Of a DNA stretch of 64,000 bases, positions 50,697 through 61,484 are shown one piece after another. Origin of the DNA: Brevundimonas sp. UBA4553 (GTDB lineage Bacteria; Pseudomonadota; Alphaproteobacteria; Caulobacterales; Caulobacteraceae); contig NZ_DGLD01000018.1 in assembly GCF_002387245.1 (NCBI RefSeq), forward strand, positions 44,378-108,377, given 5' to 3'. The notes under the pieces were generated by a model that was given only the letters and a program-made list of their open reading frames with translations, was not told where the DNA came from and did not search any database. The position numbers and the translations under genes are program-made. Numbering within the stretch: the stretch's first letter is position 1; each line of letters begins with the position of its first letter.

Positions 50697-51685
50697 CAGG
50701 CCGCCTCTACCGTCACGCCGCGCGCGGTCAGTTGCGCCACGGCCGCGTCGGCGTCGCCGCCGGTGAAGGCCACGACCAGCTGGCCATAGGGCTCGCCCCG
50801 GATTCGGCTGATGCGTCCCGACAGGATCGAATAGTCCACGCCCACCGTCCGCGCGACGCGGCTCAGTTCCGGCTCATAGGTCGAACCGCCGCGGAAGGTC
50901 AGTTTGACCAGCCGTGCGCCGGCGGGCACGACCGAGGCGTCGAACGCCTCCTCGCCCTCGGCCAGCATGGCGCGGGTCACGGCGTGCTGCGGATGCAGGA
51001 AGACGTCCGCCGTCGCGCCCTGCTCCACGATCTTGCCGTCCTTCAGCACCGCCACCCGATCGCAGACGCGGCGCACCACCTCCATCTGGTGAGTGATCAG
51101 GACAATGGTCAGCCCCAGATCGCGGTTCAGCCCGTCCAGCAGCGTCAGAATGTCCTCGGTCGTTTCCGGGTCGAGGGCGCTGGTCGCCTCGTCGCACAGC
51201 AGGACGCTGGGACCGCAGGCCAGGGCGCGGGCGATGCCGACGCGCTGTTTCTGGCCGCCGGACAACTGGACAGGGTGCTTCTTCGCGTGCTCCGTCAGCC
51301 CCAGTTGAGCCAACAGTTCCGCCGTCCGCGCCTTCACCTCGGCTTCAGGCCGTCCTTCCAGTCGCAGGGGGAAGGCGACATTGTCCTCAATGGTCTTGGC
51401 GTTCAGCAGGTTGAAATGCTGGAAGATCATGCCGATCCGGCGGCGCGCGGCCCGCAGCTCGGCGGCCTTCAGCGCCGTGATCTCCTGGTCGTCGACGAAG
51501 ATGCGGCCCGCGTCAGGGGTCTCCAGGCGATTGATGGCGCGGATCAGGGTCGACTTGCCGGCGCCCGACCGCCCGACCACGCCGAACACCTCGCCGCGCC
51601 CGATGGTCAGATCGACGGCGTCCAGCGCCGTGCGCTCGCCCGCCGCGCTGCGATAGCGCCGGGTCACGCCTTCCAGTCGGATCAT
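50696..51685 (-). CDS. metN: Methionine ABC transporter ATP-binding protein
   Basis: A 329-residue ATPase: Walker A GRSGAGKSTLIRAINRL, signature LSGGQKQRVGIARAL, Walker B VLLCDEATSALDPETT, and the C-terminal NIL domain (residues about 250-329) that senses methionine in E. coli MetN. Only one base separates its ATG from the sufA stop, so it is transcribed with the suf genes. Confidence 0.96.
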   Translation of the reverse strand: MIRLEGVTRRYRSAAGERTALDAVDLTIGRGEVFGVVGRSGAGKSTLIRAINRLETPDAGRIFVDDQEITALKAAELRAARRRIGMIFQHFNLLNAKTIEDNVAFPLRLEGRPEAEVKARTAELLAQLGLTEHAKKHPVQLSGGQKQRVGIARALACGPSVLLCDEATSALDPETTEDILTLLDGLNRDLGLTIVLITHQMEVVRRVCDRVAVLKDGKIVEQGATADVFLHPQHAVTRAMLAEGEEAFDASVVPAGARLVKLTFRGGSTYEPELSRVARTVGVDYSILSGRISRIRGEPYGQLVVAFTGGDADAAVAQLTARGVTVEAA

Positions 51686-51686
51686 T

Positions 51687-52085
51687 CTAGTCGGCGTCCA
51701 GGGCGGCGGCGGGGATAATGGTCACGCTCTCGCCGCAGCCGCAAGCGTCGGTCTCGTTCGGATTGCGGAAGACGAATTTGGACGCCAGCTTCGTCGTCTC
51801 ATAGTCGATTTCGGACCCGATCAGAAACAGCACGGCCTTGGGCTCGATCAGGATGGTGACGCCCCTGTCCTCGACCACCTCGTCCAGCGGCTCGATCTGC
51901 TCGGCATAGGCGAAGGTGTATTCCTGCCCGGCGCAGCCGCCGTTCTTCACGCCCACCCGCAGGCCGACGTAGTCCTTTTCGGCATTGGCCATGATCTCGC
52001 GCACGCGCTCGGCGGCGGCCTCGGTCAGGGTGACGGCCTTGGGGCGTGGTCGGCGGGGTCGTGTGGCGGTCTGAAGCTCGGTCAT
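51687..52085 (-). CDS. sufA: Iron-sulfur cluster assembly scaffold/carrier, SufA/HesB family
   Basis: A 132-residue A-type carrier with the three conserved cysteines: GLRVGVKNGGCAG in the middle and the C-terminal CGCGESV. The core begins VTLTEAAAERVREIMANAE after a 20-residue basic N-terminus. It accepts clusters from SufBCD and passes them on. Located ten bases after the DUF59 gene and one base before metN. Confidence 0.93.
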   Translation of the reverse strand: MTELQTATRPRRPRPKAVTLTEAAAERVREIMANAEKDYVGLRVGVKNGGCAGQEYTFAYAEQIEPLDEVVEDRGVTILIEPKAVLFLIGSEIDYETTKLASKFVFRNPNETDACGCGESVTIIPAAALDAD

Positions 52086-52095
52086 CGCTACGTCC

Positions 52096-52506
52096 TCAGA
52101 ACATATTCAGGGCCAGCTTGGCCTCGTCGCTCATCTTGGACGAGTCCCACGGCGGATCGAACACCAGGTTGGCCCGCGCGGACTTCACGCCCTCGACCGT
52201 CATAACCGCCGCCTCGACCCAGCCCGGCATTTCGCCGGCCACAGGGCAACCGGGCGCCGTCAGCGTCATCTCGACCAAGACGTCGCGGTCGTCGGACACG
52301 TCCACCTTGTAGATCAGCCCCAGCTCATAGATGTCGACCGGGATTTCCGGGTCGTAGACGGTCTTCAGCGCCGCGATCAGGTCGTCGGTCAGCCTGTCCA
52401 ACTCGGCCTGCGACAGGGCGCTTTTCTGCGGCTCGTCCCAGCTGGCGGCGAAGGCGTCGCTGTCGCTGATGGCGGTTTCGGTCTTGGCGTCGTCCATACT
52501 CGTCAC
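52096..52506 (-). CDS. SUF-associated DUF59/MIP18-like Fe-S assembly protein (SufT-like)
   Basis: A 136-residue protein. A ~40-residue variable N-terminus precedes a DUF59 domain with LKTVYDPEIPVDIYELGLIYKVD, EMTLTAPGCPVAGEMP and the family's reactive cysteine within APGCP, ending FDPPWDSSKMSDEAKLALNM. Family members help mature Fe-S proteins. Its ATG overlaps the sufS stop by four bases. Confidence 0.9.
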   Translation of the reverse strand: MTSMDDAKTETAISDSDAFAASWDEPQKSALSQAELDRLTDDLIAALKTVYDPEIPVDIYELGLIYKVDVSDDRDVLVEMTLTAPGCPVAGEMPGWVEAAVMTVEGVKSARANLVFDPPWDSSKMSDEAKLALNMF

Positions 52507-53756
52507 ACGAAGAAGTTCCGCGCCTTGATCAGCGCATCCACGAAGGCGTCTGTATCCTCCACGGTGTTATATAGGGCGAAGGAGGCGCGCGTGCTCGATG
52601 TCACGCCCAGTCTTTTCGCCAGCGGTTCGGCGCAGTGCAGACCGGCCCGCACGGCGACGCCGTAACGGTCCATGATCTGGGCCACGTCATGGGCGTGCGC
52701 GCCCTCGACCGAGAAGGTCAGCAGCGCGCCCTTCCCTTCGGCCTCGCCCAGCACCCGCAGCCAGCCAGCGTCGGCCAGCCGTGCACTAGCGTGGGCATAA
52801 AGCGCCATCTCATGCGCGGCCACGGCCTGGCGATCAAAGCCCGACAACCATTCCAGCGCCGCGCCCAGACCAATGGCCTCCAGGATCGGCGGCGTGCCGG
52901 CCTCGAAGCGATGCGGTGGTTTGGCGTAGGTAATTCGGTCCTTCTCGACCGTCTGAATCATCTCACCCCCGCCCTGATAGGGCGGCAGGCTCTCCAGAGC
53001 CTCGGTCGTGCCATACAGGGCGCCGACACCGGTCGGGCCATACAGCTTGTGGCCGGTGATGACATACCAGTCGCAGCCGACCGCCTGAATGTCCGGCGTG
53101 GCGTGAACCGCGCCCTGGCAGCCGTCGATCAGCACCCGAGCCCCGGCGGCGTGGGCCAGACGGGTGATCTCGGCGATCGGATTGATGGTGCCCAGGACGT
53201 TGGACATATGGGTGACGGCGACGACCTTGGTCCTTGGCCCCAGCAGTTCGGCATAGGCCGCCATGTCCAGCGAGCCGTCGTCCCTGATCGGCGCCCATTT
53301 CAGCACCGCGCCATTGCGCTCGCGCAGCAGGTGCCACGGGACGATGTTGGAGTGGTGCTCCATCTCGCTGACGATGATCTCGTCGCCGGGCTCGATGGTC
53401 AGGCCGATCCCGTTGGCGACCAGATTGATCGCCTCGGTCCCTCCCTTGGTCCAGACGATGTTCTCGGCCGAGGGCGCGTTCAGGAAGCGGGCGACGATCT
53501 CGCGCGCCGCCTCGAACGCCTCGGTCGCCTCGTTCGACAGGGTGTGCAGGCCGCGGTGAACATTGGCGTAACTGCCCTCCATCGACGCCACCAGGGCGTC
53601 GATCACCGCGCGCGGCTTCTGCGCCGATGCGGCGTTGTCCAGATAGACCAGCGGCTTGCCGTTCACCTGTCGCGACAGGATCGGGAACTGCGCCCGCGCG
53701 GCGTAGGGATCGAAGGTCTTCACGGGCCCGCTTTTCAGAGTCTGGCCGTCAGCCAT
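52503..53756 (-). CDS. sufS: Cysteine desulfurase SufS
   Basis: A 417-residue group II PLP desulfurase that supplies persulfide sulfur to SufBCD. Signatures: PLVYLDNAASAQKPRAVIDAL, the PLP lysine in VITGHKLYGPTGVGALYG, and the catalytic cysteine in RAGLHCAEPLAKRLG. The start overlaps the sufD end by 22 bases. This is the second cysteine desulfurase in the same operon; no sufE or sufU gene is adjacent. Confidence 0.96.
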   Translation of the reverse strand: MADGQTLKSGPVKTFDPYAARAQFPILSRQVNGKPLVYLDNAASAQKPRAVIDALVASMEGSYANVHRGLHTLSNEATEAFEAAREIVARFLNAPSAENIVWTKGGTEAINLVANGIGLTIEPGDEIIVSEMEHHSNIVPWHLLRERNGAVLKWAPIRDDGSLDMAAYAELLGPRTKVVAVTHMSNVLGTINPIAEITRLAHAAGARVLIDGCQGAVHATPDIQAVGCDWYVITGHKLYGPTGVGALYGTTEALESLPPYQGGGEMIQTVEKDRITYAKPPHRFEAGTPPILEAIGLGAALEWLSGFDRQAVAAHEMALYAHASARLADAGWLRVLGEAEGKGALLTFSVEGAHAHDVAQIMDRYGVAVRAGLHCAEPLAKRLGVTSSTRASFALYNTVEDTDAFVDALIKARNFFV

Positions 53757-54753
53757 GCGCGCACCACCTCCCTCGCCGCCTCGTCATCGATCCGGTCGAT
53801 GACCTCGAACAGGAAGGCCTGGACCAGCAGGGCGCGGGCCTCGTCCGCCGGAATGCCGCGCTGCTGCATGTAGAAGAGCGCGCGCTCGTCCAGTGTCCCC
53901 ACCGTATTGCCGTGCGCGCACTGCACGTCGTCGGCATAGATGATCAGTTCCGGCTTGGCGTCGATCTCGCCACGCTCGGACGCGATCAGGGCGTTGTGGG
54001 CCATGCGGGCGTCGGTGCCGTCGGCCCCGCGCTCGACGATGATCTTGCCCTGAAACACGCCGCGCGCCGTATCGTGAACGACGCCTTTGGTCAGTTGGCT
54101 GGTGGCGCCGTCGGCGGCCAGGTGATCGACCACGGTCGTCAGGTCGGCGTGGCGCGAACCCTTCAACAGATAGAGGCCGTCCAGACGCGCGTCGGCGCCC
54201 TCGGCCCCATGGCTCAGCTGCGTCTCGATGCGCTGCAGCTTGGCGCCGGTCGTGACGACGGTCTGGCGATAGCGACCGCCGGCGTCCAGCCGCACCTCGG
54301 CGTTCGTCACCGAGATGGCGTCCTCGGGCTCTTCGATCAGGACGACGCGCGTGACCTCGGCGTCGCGGGCCACGTCGATCTCGACCTTGTTGTGGGCCAC
54401 ATAGGCCGAGCCCTTGCCCTCGTGCGTCTCCAGCAGCAGCAACCGCGCGCCGGGACGCGCGACGATCCGCGCCGCCGCCGTGTGGCCGGTGCCGACCGCA
54501 TCCGACAGGAAGCGAAGACGCAGGGTCTGCACGCCCGAGGCGATGAAGTCGGTCACCCCGACCGCACGGCCGTTGGCGAAGACGATCGCCTCTCCGCCCA
54601 GGTCGTAGAACGGCCCGGGAGCCCCGACCAGCGCCGTGCCGGACGGTTCAGGCGCTTCGCGAAGCCAGCGCTTCAGATCGCTGTATTTCCACGCTTCCGA
54701 GCGCCGCGATGGAAAGGTCTCGGCGTTCGTCAGATCGATTTGCGGCGCCGCGC

Positions 54754-54757
<4 letters not shown>
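53735..54757 (-). CDS. sufD: Fe-S assembly scaffold subunit SufD
   Basis: A 340-residue beta-helix scaffold paralogue of SufB. ATG 54757 overlaps the sufC stop (ATGA), which fixes the start; the open frame further upstream is only the antiphase shadow of sufC. Typical pieces are PSRRSEAWKYSDLKRWL near the N-terminus and, at the end, CAHGNTVGTLDERALFYMQQRG with IPADEARALLVQAFL. It forms SufBC2D with its neighbours. Confidence 0.95.
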
Positions 54758-55503
<746 letters not shown>

Positions 55504-55512
55504 TGTTCTTCT

Positions 55513-56979
<1,467 letters not shown>

Positions 56980-56982
56980 GAC

Positions 56983-58119
56983 TTACGCGACTTCCTTCAC
57001 GCGCTCAGACAGGCGCGCTCTATGCTTGTTCCAGGCCGTGACCCAGGCCTCGGCGAACCGGTCCCAGTCGGCCTCGGTCGTGCCCCAGCCCCCGGAGACG
57101 CGCACGCCTCCGGTCGCGAGGTGATCCAGACCCATGGCGCTGATCGCCTTGGACGGCTTCACCTTGCCCGACGAACAGGCCGAGCCGGCCGAAACCATGA
57201 CCCCGACCAGATCCAGAGTGATCAGCTGTTGCGGGCTGTCCCAGCCCTCGATGGCCATGAAAAGGGTGTTGGGCAGGCGTTCGACCGCACCGCCGATGAT
57301 GGTCGCGCCCGCCGCCTTGACCCTGGCCTCGGCCGCATCGCGCCAGGCGACGTGCGCCATCGCCTCAGCGAGATCGCGCGCGGCGCAATCCGCCGATGCT
57401 CCGAAACCTGCTATGCCCGGCACGTTCTCGGTCCCGGCGCGCAGGCCGCGCTCCTGACCAGCCCCGTGCAGGATGCGCACGGCGGCGACGCCTTCCTTGA
57501 GCACCAGAGCGCCCACGCCCTGCGGCCCGCCCAGCTTGTGTGCCGACAGCGTCAGGCTGTCCGCGTCCAACGCCCGCACGTCGATCGGAACCTTGCCCGC
57601 CGACTGGATGGCGTCGACGTGCAGCCAACCGCCCGCCGCGCGCACCAGGACCGCCGCCTCGGCGATGGGCTGGATCACGCCGCTTTCATTGTTCGCATGA
57701 TGAATGGCGACGACCGCGCGGCCCGGACGTTTCAGCGCCTCGGCCAGCCAGCCCAGATCGACCACGCCGTTCGCATCGACCGGCAGCACCTCGACTGGCG
57801 CCCCCGAAACCATCGCCGCCTCGGCCACGCAAGGATGCTCGGTGGCGCTGACGATCAGCCGCTCGCACCCCGCCGCCAGGGCGCTGACGATGGCCTGGGC
57901 GTTGGATTCCGTGCCGCCGGACGAAAAGACCACGGCGGTCGGGTCGGCCCCGACCAGTTCGGCCACCTGGGCCCGCGCTGTCTCGATCCGCGCCCGCGCC
58001 CGACGACCCGCCGCATGAACCGCCGACGGATTGCCGTTATCGGCCAAGGCCTTGGCCATGACCTCCTGAACTTCAGGACGCACCAGTCCCGACGCATTGT
58101 AATCCAGATAGACGCTCAC
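56983..58119 (-). CDS. NifS/IscS-like cysteine desulfurase
   Basis: A 378-residue group I class V aminotransferase. Visible: VYLDYNASGLVRPEVQEVM, SGGTESNAQAIVSAL, the PLP lysine in LSAHKLGGPQGVGAL, and the catalytic-loop cysteine in VSAGSACSSGKVKPSKAIS. GTG 58119 overlaps the regulator stop (GTGA). Both the lysine and cysteine are intact, so the operon encodes two potentially active desulfurases. A true IscS usually comes with iscU, which is not seen here. Confidence 0.94.
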   Translation of the reverse strand: MSVYLDYNASGLVRPEVQEVMAKALADNGNPSAVHAAGRRARARIETARAQVAELVGADPTAVVFSSGGTESNAQAIVSALAAGCERLIVSATEHPCVAEAAMVSGAPVEVLPVDANGVVDLGWLAEALKRPGRAVVAIHHANNESGVIQPIAEAAVLVRAAGGWLHVDAIQSAGKVPIDVRALDADSLTLSAHKLGGPQGVGALVLKEGVAAVRILHGAGQERGLRAGTENVPGIAGFGASADCAARDLAEAMAHVAWRDAAEARVKAAGATIIGGAVERLPNTLFMAIEGWDSPQQLITLDLVGVMVSAGSACSSGKVKPSKAISAMGLDHLATGGVRVSGGWGTTEADWDRFAEAWVTAWNKHRARLSERVKEVA

Positions 58120-58586
58120 GCCGCCGCCTCCATGCCTGAGGTCGCCGGGGCTGCGCCCATGCGCGCCTGGCCGGTGCGGTTCTGGATCACGTCCTCCAGA
58201 CTGACGCTGGCGAGATAGCGATGGATTTCCTGACCCAGGTCCTCCCACAGATGGTGGGTGATGCAACGCTCGCCCTTGATCATGCACCCCTTGGGCGATC
58301 CGGCGCCGACGCAGCGCGTGGCGCGGATCGGCTCATCGACCGCCAAAACGATCTCGGCCACGGCGGTCTCGCAGGCTTCGCGCGCCAGACGATAGCCGCC
58401 GCCCGGACCGCGGACGCTCTTGACCAGGCCGCTCTTGCGCAGCCGCGCGAACAACTGCTCAAGATAGCTGAGAGAGATTTCCTGACGCGTGGCGATCTCG
58501 GCCAGAGACACCGCCCGGTCCGCGCCATTGCGCGCCAGATCGGCCATCGCCATCACGGCGTATCGTCCCTTTGTCGACAGGCGCAT
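58116..58586 (-). CDS. iscR: Rrf2-family Fe-S-sensing transcription regulator (IscR/SufR-like)
   Basis: A 156-residue protein with an N-terminal winged helix (MRLSTKGRYAVMAMADLARNG, EISLSYLEQLFARLRKSGLV, SVRGPGGGYRLAR) and three cysteines in CVGAGSPKGCMIKGERC, the cluster-binding set of IscR. ATG 58586 has GAGGG upstream. It heads the suf run and probably represses its own operon when holding a cluster; a perfect inverted repeat lies over its promoter. Confidence 0.93.
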   Translation of the reverse strand: MRLSTKGRYAVMAMADLARNGADRAVSLAEIATRQEISLSYLEQLFARLRKSGLVKSVRGPGGGYRLAREACETAVAEIVLAVDEPIRATRCVGAGSPKGCMIKGERCITHHLWEDLGQEIHRYLASVSLEDVIQNRTGQARMGAAPATSGMEAAA

Positions 58587-58668
58587 GGAATGCCCTCAAA
58601 AATTTCACGCTTTTCGGGGCTCATGTGTTAGAACCCGCGCCCTCGCAGACAAGTGCGCCACGCCGAGC

Positions 58669-58698
58669 GGACTTAGAAAGTCCTACTGCGTTGGTCAA
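58669..58698 (-). promoter_or_regulatory. Candidate iscR/suf promoter with overlapping palindromic operator
   Basis: On the minus strand, TTGACC (58698-58693), a 17-bp spacer and TAAGTC (58675-58670) form a plausible promoter. A perfect 6-3-6 inverted repeat GGACTTTCTAAGTCC (58683-58669) covers the -10 element and part of the spacer, a position suited to repression. Assignment to the Rrf2 regulator is inferred from location. Confidence 0.55.
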
Positions 58699-58747
58699 GT
58701 ATTGTCCGCCCGCGAAACGACAGTTGAAGACAGGATTCCTCTGATCC

Positions 58748-59398
58748 ATGCCTGAAGTCATTCTTCCCGGCGCCTCGGGCCGCATCGAAGGCCGCTATTC
58801 GCCCGGCAAGCGCCCCAATGCGCCGATCGCCCTGATCCTGCACCCGCACCCCAAGGCGGGCGGGCACATGAACAACCCGGTGGCGGTGACGCTGCACCAG
58901 CTGTTCGTCCAGCGTGGTTTCGCCACCCTGCGCTACAACTCGCGCGGCGTCGGCAAGTCGCAGGGCGAGTTCGACAGCGGCATCGGCGAATTGGCTGACG
59001 CAGCCACTGCTCTGGACTGGCTGCAGGCCAACAACCCCGCCGCCACTCAGACCTGGGTCGCCGGCTATCAGTTCGGCGCCTATATCGGCATGCAACTGCT
59101 GATGCGCCGCCCTGAAACCGACGGCTTCATCTCCGTGTCGCCGCCGTCGAACATGTACGACTTCAGCTTCCTGGCGCCCTGCCCGGCTTCGGGCCTGTTC
59201 CTGCACGGCACCGCCGACACCGTCGTGCCGCCCATCGAGGTCGAGCGCGTGGTCAACAAGCTGCGCACCCAGAAGGGCATCGTCATCGACTACGAACTGG
59301 AAGAGGGCGCGAGCCACTTCTGGCAGGACCACATCGGCGCGGTCGAGCGTCGCGTCGGCGCCTATCTGGACAAGCGTCTGGAAGAAAACCCGGCCTGA
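58748..59398 (+). CDS. Small alpha/beta-hydrolase-fold protein lacking the usual serine
   Basis: A 216-residue protein of the COG2945-type dienelactone-hydrolase-like family: LILHPHPKAGGHMNNPVAV, FATLRYNSRGVGKSQGEFD, DWLQANNP, LHGTADTVVPP and ASHFWQDHIG with the late histidine. The nucleophile elbow, commonly GxSxG, reads VAGYQFGAYIG, so glutamine replaces the serine. The start ATG is close to the divergent iscR promoter region. Function unknown. Confidence 0.8.
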   Translation: MPEVILPGASGRIEGRYSPGKRPNAPIALILHPHPKAGGHMNNPVAVTLHQLFVQRGFATLRYNSRGVGKSQGEFDSGIGELADAATALDWLQANNPAATQTWVAGYQFGAYIGMQLLMRRPETDGFISVSPPSNMYDFSFLAPCPASGLFLHGTADTVVPPIEVERVVNKLRTQKGIVIDYELEEGASHFWQDHIGAVERRVGAYLDKRLEENPA

Positions 59399-59405
59399 TC
59401 GAACG

Positions 59406-60383
59406 TCATGTGTCGACCCGGGTTTCGGCCCGGGTCTTCCACATCGACCACAGGATACCCGCGGCCAGGATGGCGGCCGTCACGCCGAGCGAGATCGCCG
59501 GCGGAAACTTCTCCAGCCCCATCAGCGGCGCGGCGATGACCTTCCCCCCGATGAAGACCAGCAGGATGGCCAGCGCCTGCTTCAGGTAGGCGAAGCGGTG
59601 GATCACCGCCGCCAGCGCGAAATACAACGCCCTCAGCCCCAGAATGGCGAAGATATTGGACGTGTAGACGATGTAGGGGTCCGTCGTGATGGCGAAGATC
59701 GCCGGCACCGAGTCCACGGCGAAGATGACGTCTGCGAACTCGATCGTCACCAAAGCCAGGAACAGCGGCGTGGCTCGCCAGACCCACTGGCCGCTCGCAT
59801 CGCTCTCGCGCACAAAGAACCTCGCCCCGTGCAGCTGATCCGTCACCGGCACGCGCCGGATCAGCCAGTTCATCAGGCCCCGCCCGGCTGCGGCTTCATC
59901 CTTGGGACGGGTCGCGATCATCCGCCCGCCGGTGAAGATCAGGAAGCCGGCGAAGACATAGAGCGCCCACTCGTATCGGCTGACCAGCGCCGCGCCCGCC
60001 GCGATCATGATCGCCCTGAGCACGATCACCCCCAGCACGCCCCAGAACAGCACCCGATGCTGATGCAGGCGCGGGATGCCGAAGGCGCTGAAAATCATGG
60101 CGATGACGAAGACATTGTCCATCGCCAGGCTCTTTTCGATGGCGAACCCGGTCAGATAATCCAGCCCGCTGTCCGCCCCCAGCCGAATCCAGACCCAGAC
60201 CCCGAACAACAGGGCGACGCCGATATAGAAGGCCGACAGCAGCAGGCTTTCCCGCACGCCGATCTCGTGGGCCTTGCGGTGCAGCACGCCCAGATCGAAC
60301 GTCAGCAGGGCGACGACGGCCACCAGAAAGGCCGCCCACATCCACGCGGGCTTGCCCATCCATTCGACTGTCAGGAACTCCAT
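59406..60383 (-). CDS. TerC-family integral membrane protein
   Basis: About 325 residues with nine hydrophobic segments. TerC hallmarks: FDLGVLHRKAHEIGVRESL, EKSLAMDNVFVIAMIF with the conserved acidic residues, FADVIFAVDSVPAIFAIT and LLVFIGGKVIAAPL. Members are linked to tellurite resistance and to metal (manganese) export or folding of secreted proteins. ATG 60383 has AGAGGC upstream; an in-frame start at 60404 is less likely. A hairpin lies inside its last codons. Confidence 0.9.
   Translation of the reverse strand: MEFLTVEWMGKPAWMWAAFLVAVVALLTFDLGVLHRKAHEIGVRESLLLSAFYIGVALLFGVWVWIRLGADSGLDYLTGFAIEKSLAMDNVFVIAMIFSAFGIPRLHQHRVLFWGVLGVIVLRAIMIAAGAALVSRYEWALYVFAGFLIFTGGRMIATRPKDEAAAGRGLMNWLIRRVPVTDQLHGARFFVRESDASGQWVWRATPLFLALVTIEFADVIFAVDSVPAIFAITTDPYIVYTSNIFAILGLRALYFALAAVIHRFAYLKQALAILLVFIGGKVIAAPLMGLEKFPPAISLGVTAAILAAGILWSMWKTRAETRVDT
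59415..59440 (+). terminator. Hairpin after the small hydrolase gene
   Basis: An 8-bp perfect stem GACCCGGG/CCCGGGTC with loop TTTCGG, followed by TTCC, 17 bp after the hydrolase stop. It lies in the antisense of the terC end. There is no real U-tract, so terminator function is uncertain. Confidence 0.35.
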
Positions 60384-60527
60384 CTTCGCCTCTGGACCGT
60401 TCACGCCGCCGGCGCCCGAACGGACGACCGGCGCGGCCCGACATCACGACCTGCGCCGCCAGAGGGGCCCGGTCCGCTAAGGGATCAACGCGACATCGGC
60501 GAAGGCGTTCAGAGTTTCCCCTGCGAC

Positions 60528-61484
60528 CTAGTGATCGCCTTCCGCCGCCGCCAGCGCCGCCGGGCGATGCGCGCGAACGCACCAGATGACGCTGACCACC
60601 ATCAGGATCATGGCGACCACCTCGATGACGGTCGGACCGCGCCCTTCCCACAGGAAGCCGTAGAGGAAGGCGAACAGGGTCTCGGACACGATCATCTGGC
60701 CCAGCATCGTCAGGGGCAACAGACGGCTGGCCTGGTTCCAGAAGGCGTTGCCGATGATGGAGGCGAAGACCGCCACCCCGATGCTGACGCCCAGGAACCG
60801 CATCCAGGCCTCGCCGGACCAGACGCCCAGGGTCAGAGCCGCCGGCAGGGCCAGCAGCAGGGCGAACCCGCCCGTCACCACCCCGGTCAGCAGCGACCAG
60901 TCGTGCGGCGAGACCGCCGGCAGCCGCCCCATCCAGCGGCTGTTGCCGACCGCAAAGGCCGACCAGGACAGCAGGGCCGCCAGCGCACAGGCCAGACCGA
61001 TCAGGGTCTGCACGCCGTCGTGGCCGCCCGCGCCTTGGCTCAACGATTCCCAGCCAATCAGACCGACCGCCAGGGCCGCGACCGCGATGGGCGGCGCCAC
61101 GCGCGCCAACGGCGGGGAATCCTTGTCCTTCAAGCCCCACAGGGCGACCACGACCGGCACCATGCCGACGATCAGGGCCGAGGCGCCGACGCCCGCGAAA
61201 TGAACGCTCACCACCAGGAAGACGAAATAGACGATGTTCCCGGCCAGGCTCAGCCAGGCCAGCGCCCGCCACGCCTTCCAGTCCAGCGCCGCCGTGACCC
61301 GTCGCCAGCGCGGCGCGATCAGCAGGGCGGCGATCAGACCATAGGCGAGGTAGCGCCCCGCCGTCAGCATCATCGGCGACGCCTCGGGCGCCACCTTGGG
61401 CGCCAGGAAGACCAGCCCCCACAGGGCGCCCGCCGCCGCACCGCTGGCGACGCCCCAGAACCGCTGGGACTGCATCAGGCTCAC
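60528..61484 (-). CDS. DMT/EamA-family transporter
   Basis: A 318-residue membrane protein with ten hydrophobic helices in two EamA repeats (residues about 10-145 and 165-305). LSLAGNIVYFVFLVVSVHFAG and MLGQMIVSETLFAFLYGFLW are typical helix pairs. Substrate cannot be inferred. Its ATG overlaps the anmK stop by four bases, so they are co-transcribed; a link to cell-wall recycling is possible but unsupported. Confidence 0.85.
   Translation of the reverse strand: MSLMQSQRFWGVASGAAAGALWGLVFLAPKVAPEASPMMLTAGRYLAYGLIAALLIAPRWRRVTAALDWKAWRALAWLSLAGNIVYFVFLVVSVHFAGVGASALIVGMVPVVVALWGLKDKDSPPLARVAPPIAVAALAVGLIGWESLSQGAGGHDGVQTLIGLACALAALLSWSAFAVGNSRWMGRLPAVSPHDWSLLTGVVTGGFALLLALPAALTLGVWSGEAWMRFLGVSIGVAVFASIIGNAFWNQASRLLPLTMLGQMIVSETLFAFLYGFLWEGRGPTVIEVVAMILMVVSVIWCVRAHRPAALAAAEGDH

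Noticed and set aside
51680..51700. SAM riboswitch or separate promoter before metNIQ
   Set aside because: metN starts one base after the sufA stop, leaving no room for a leader.
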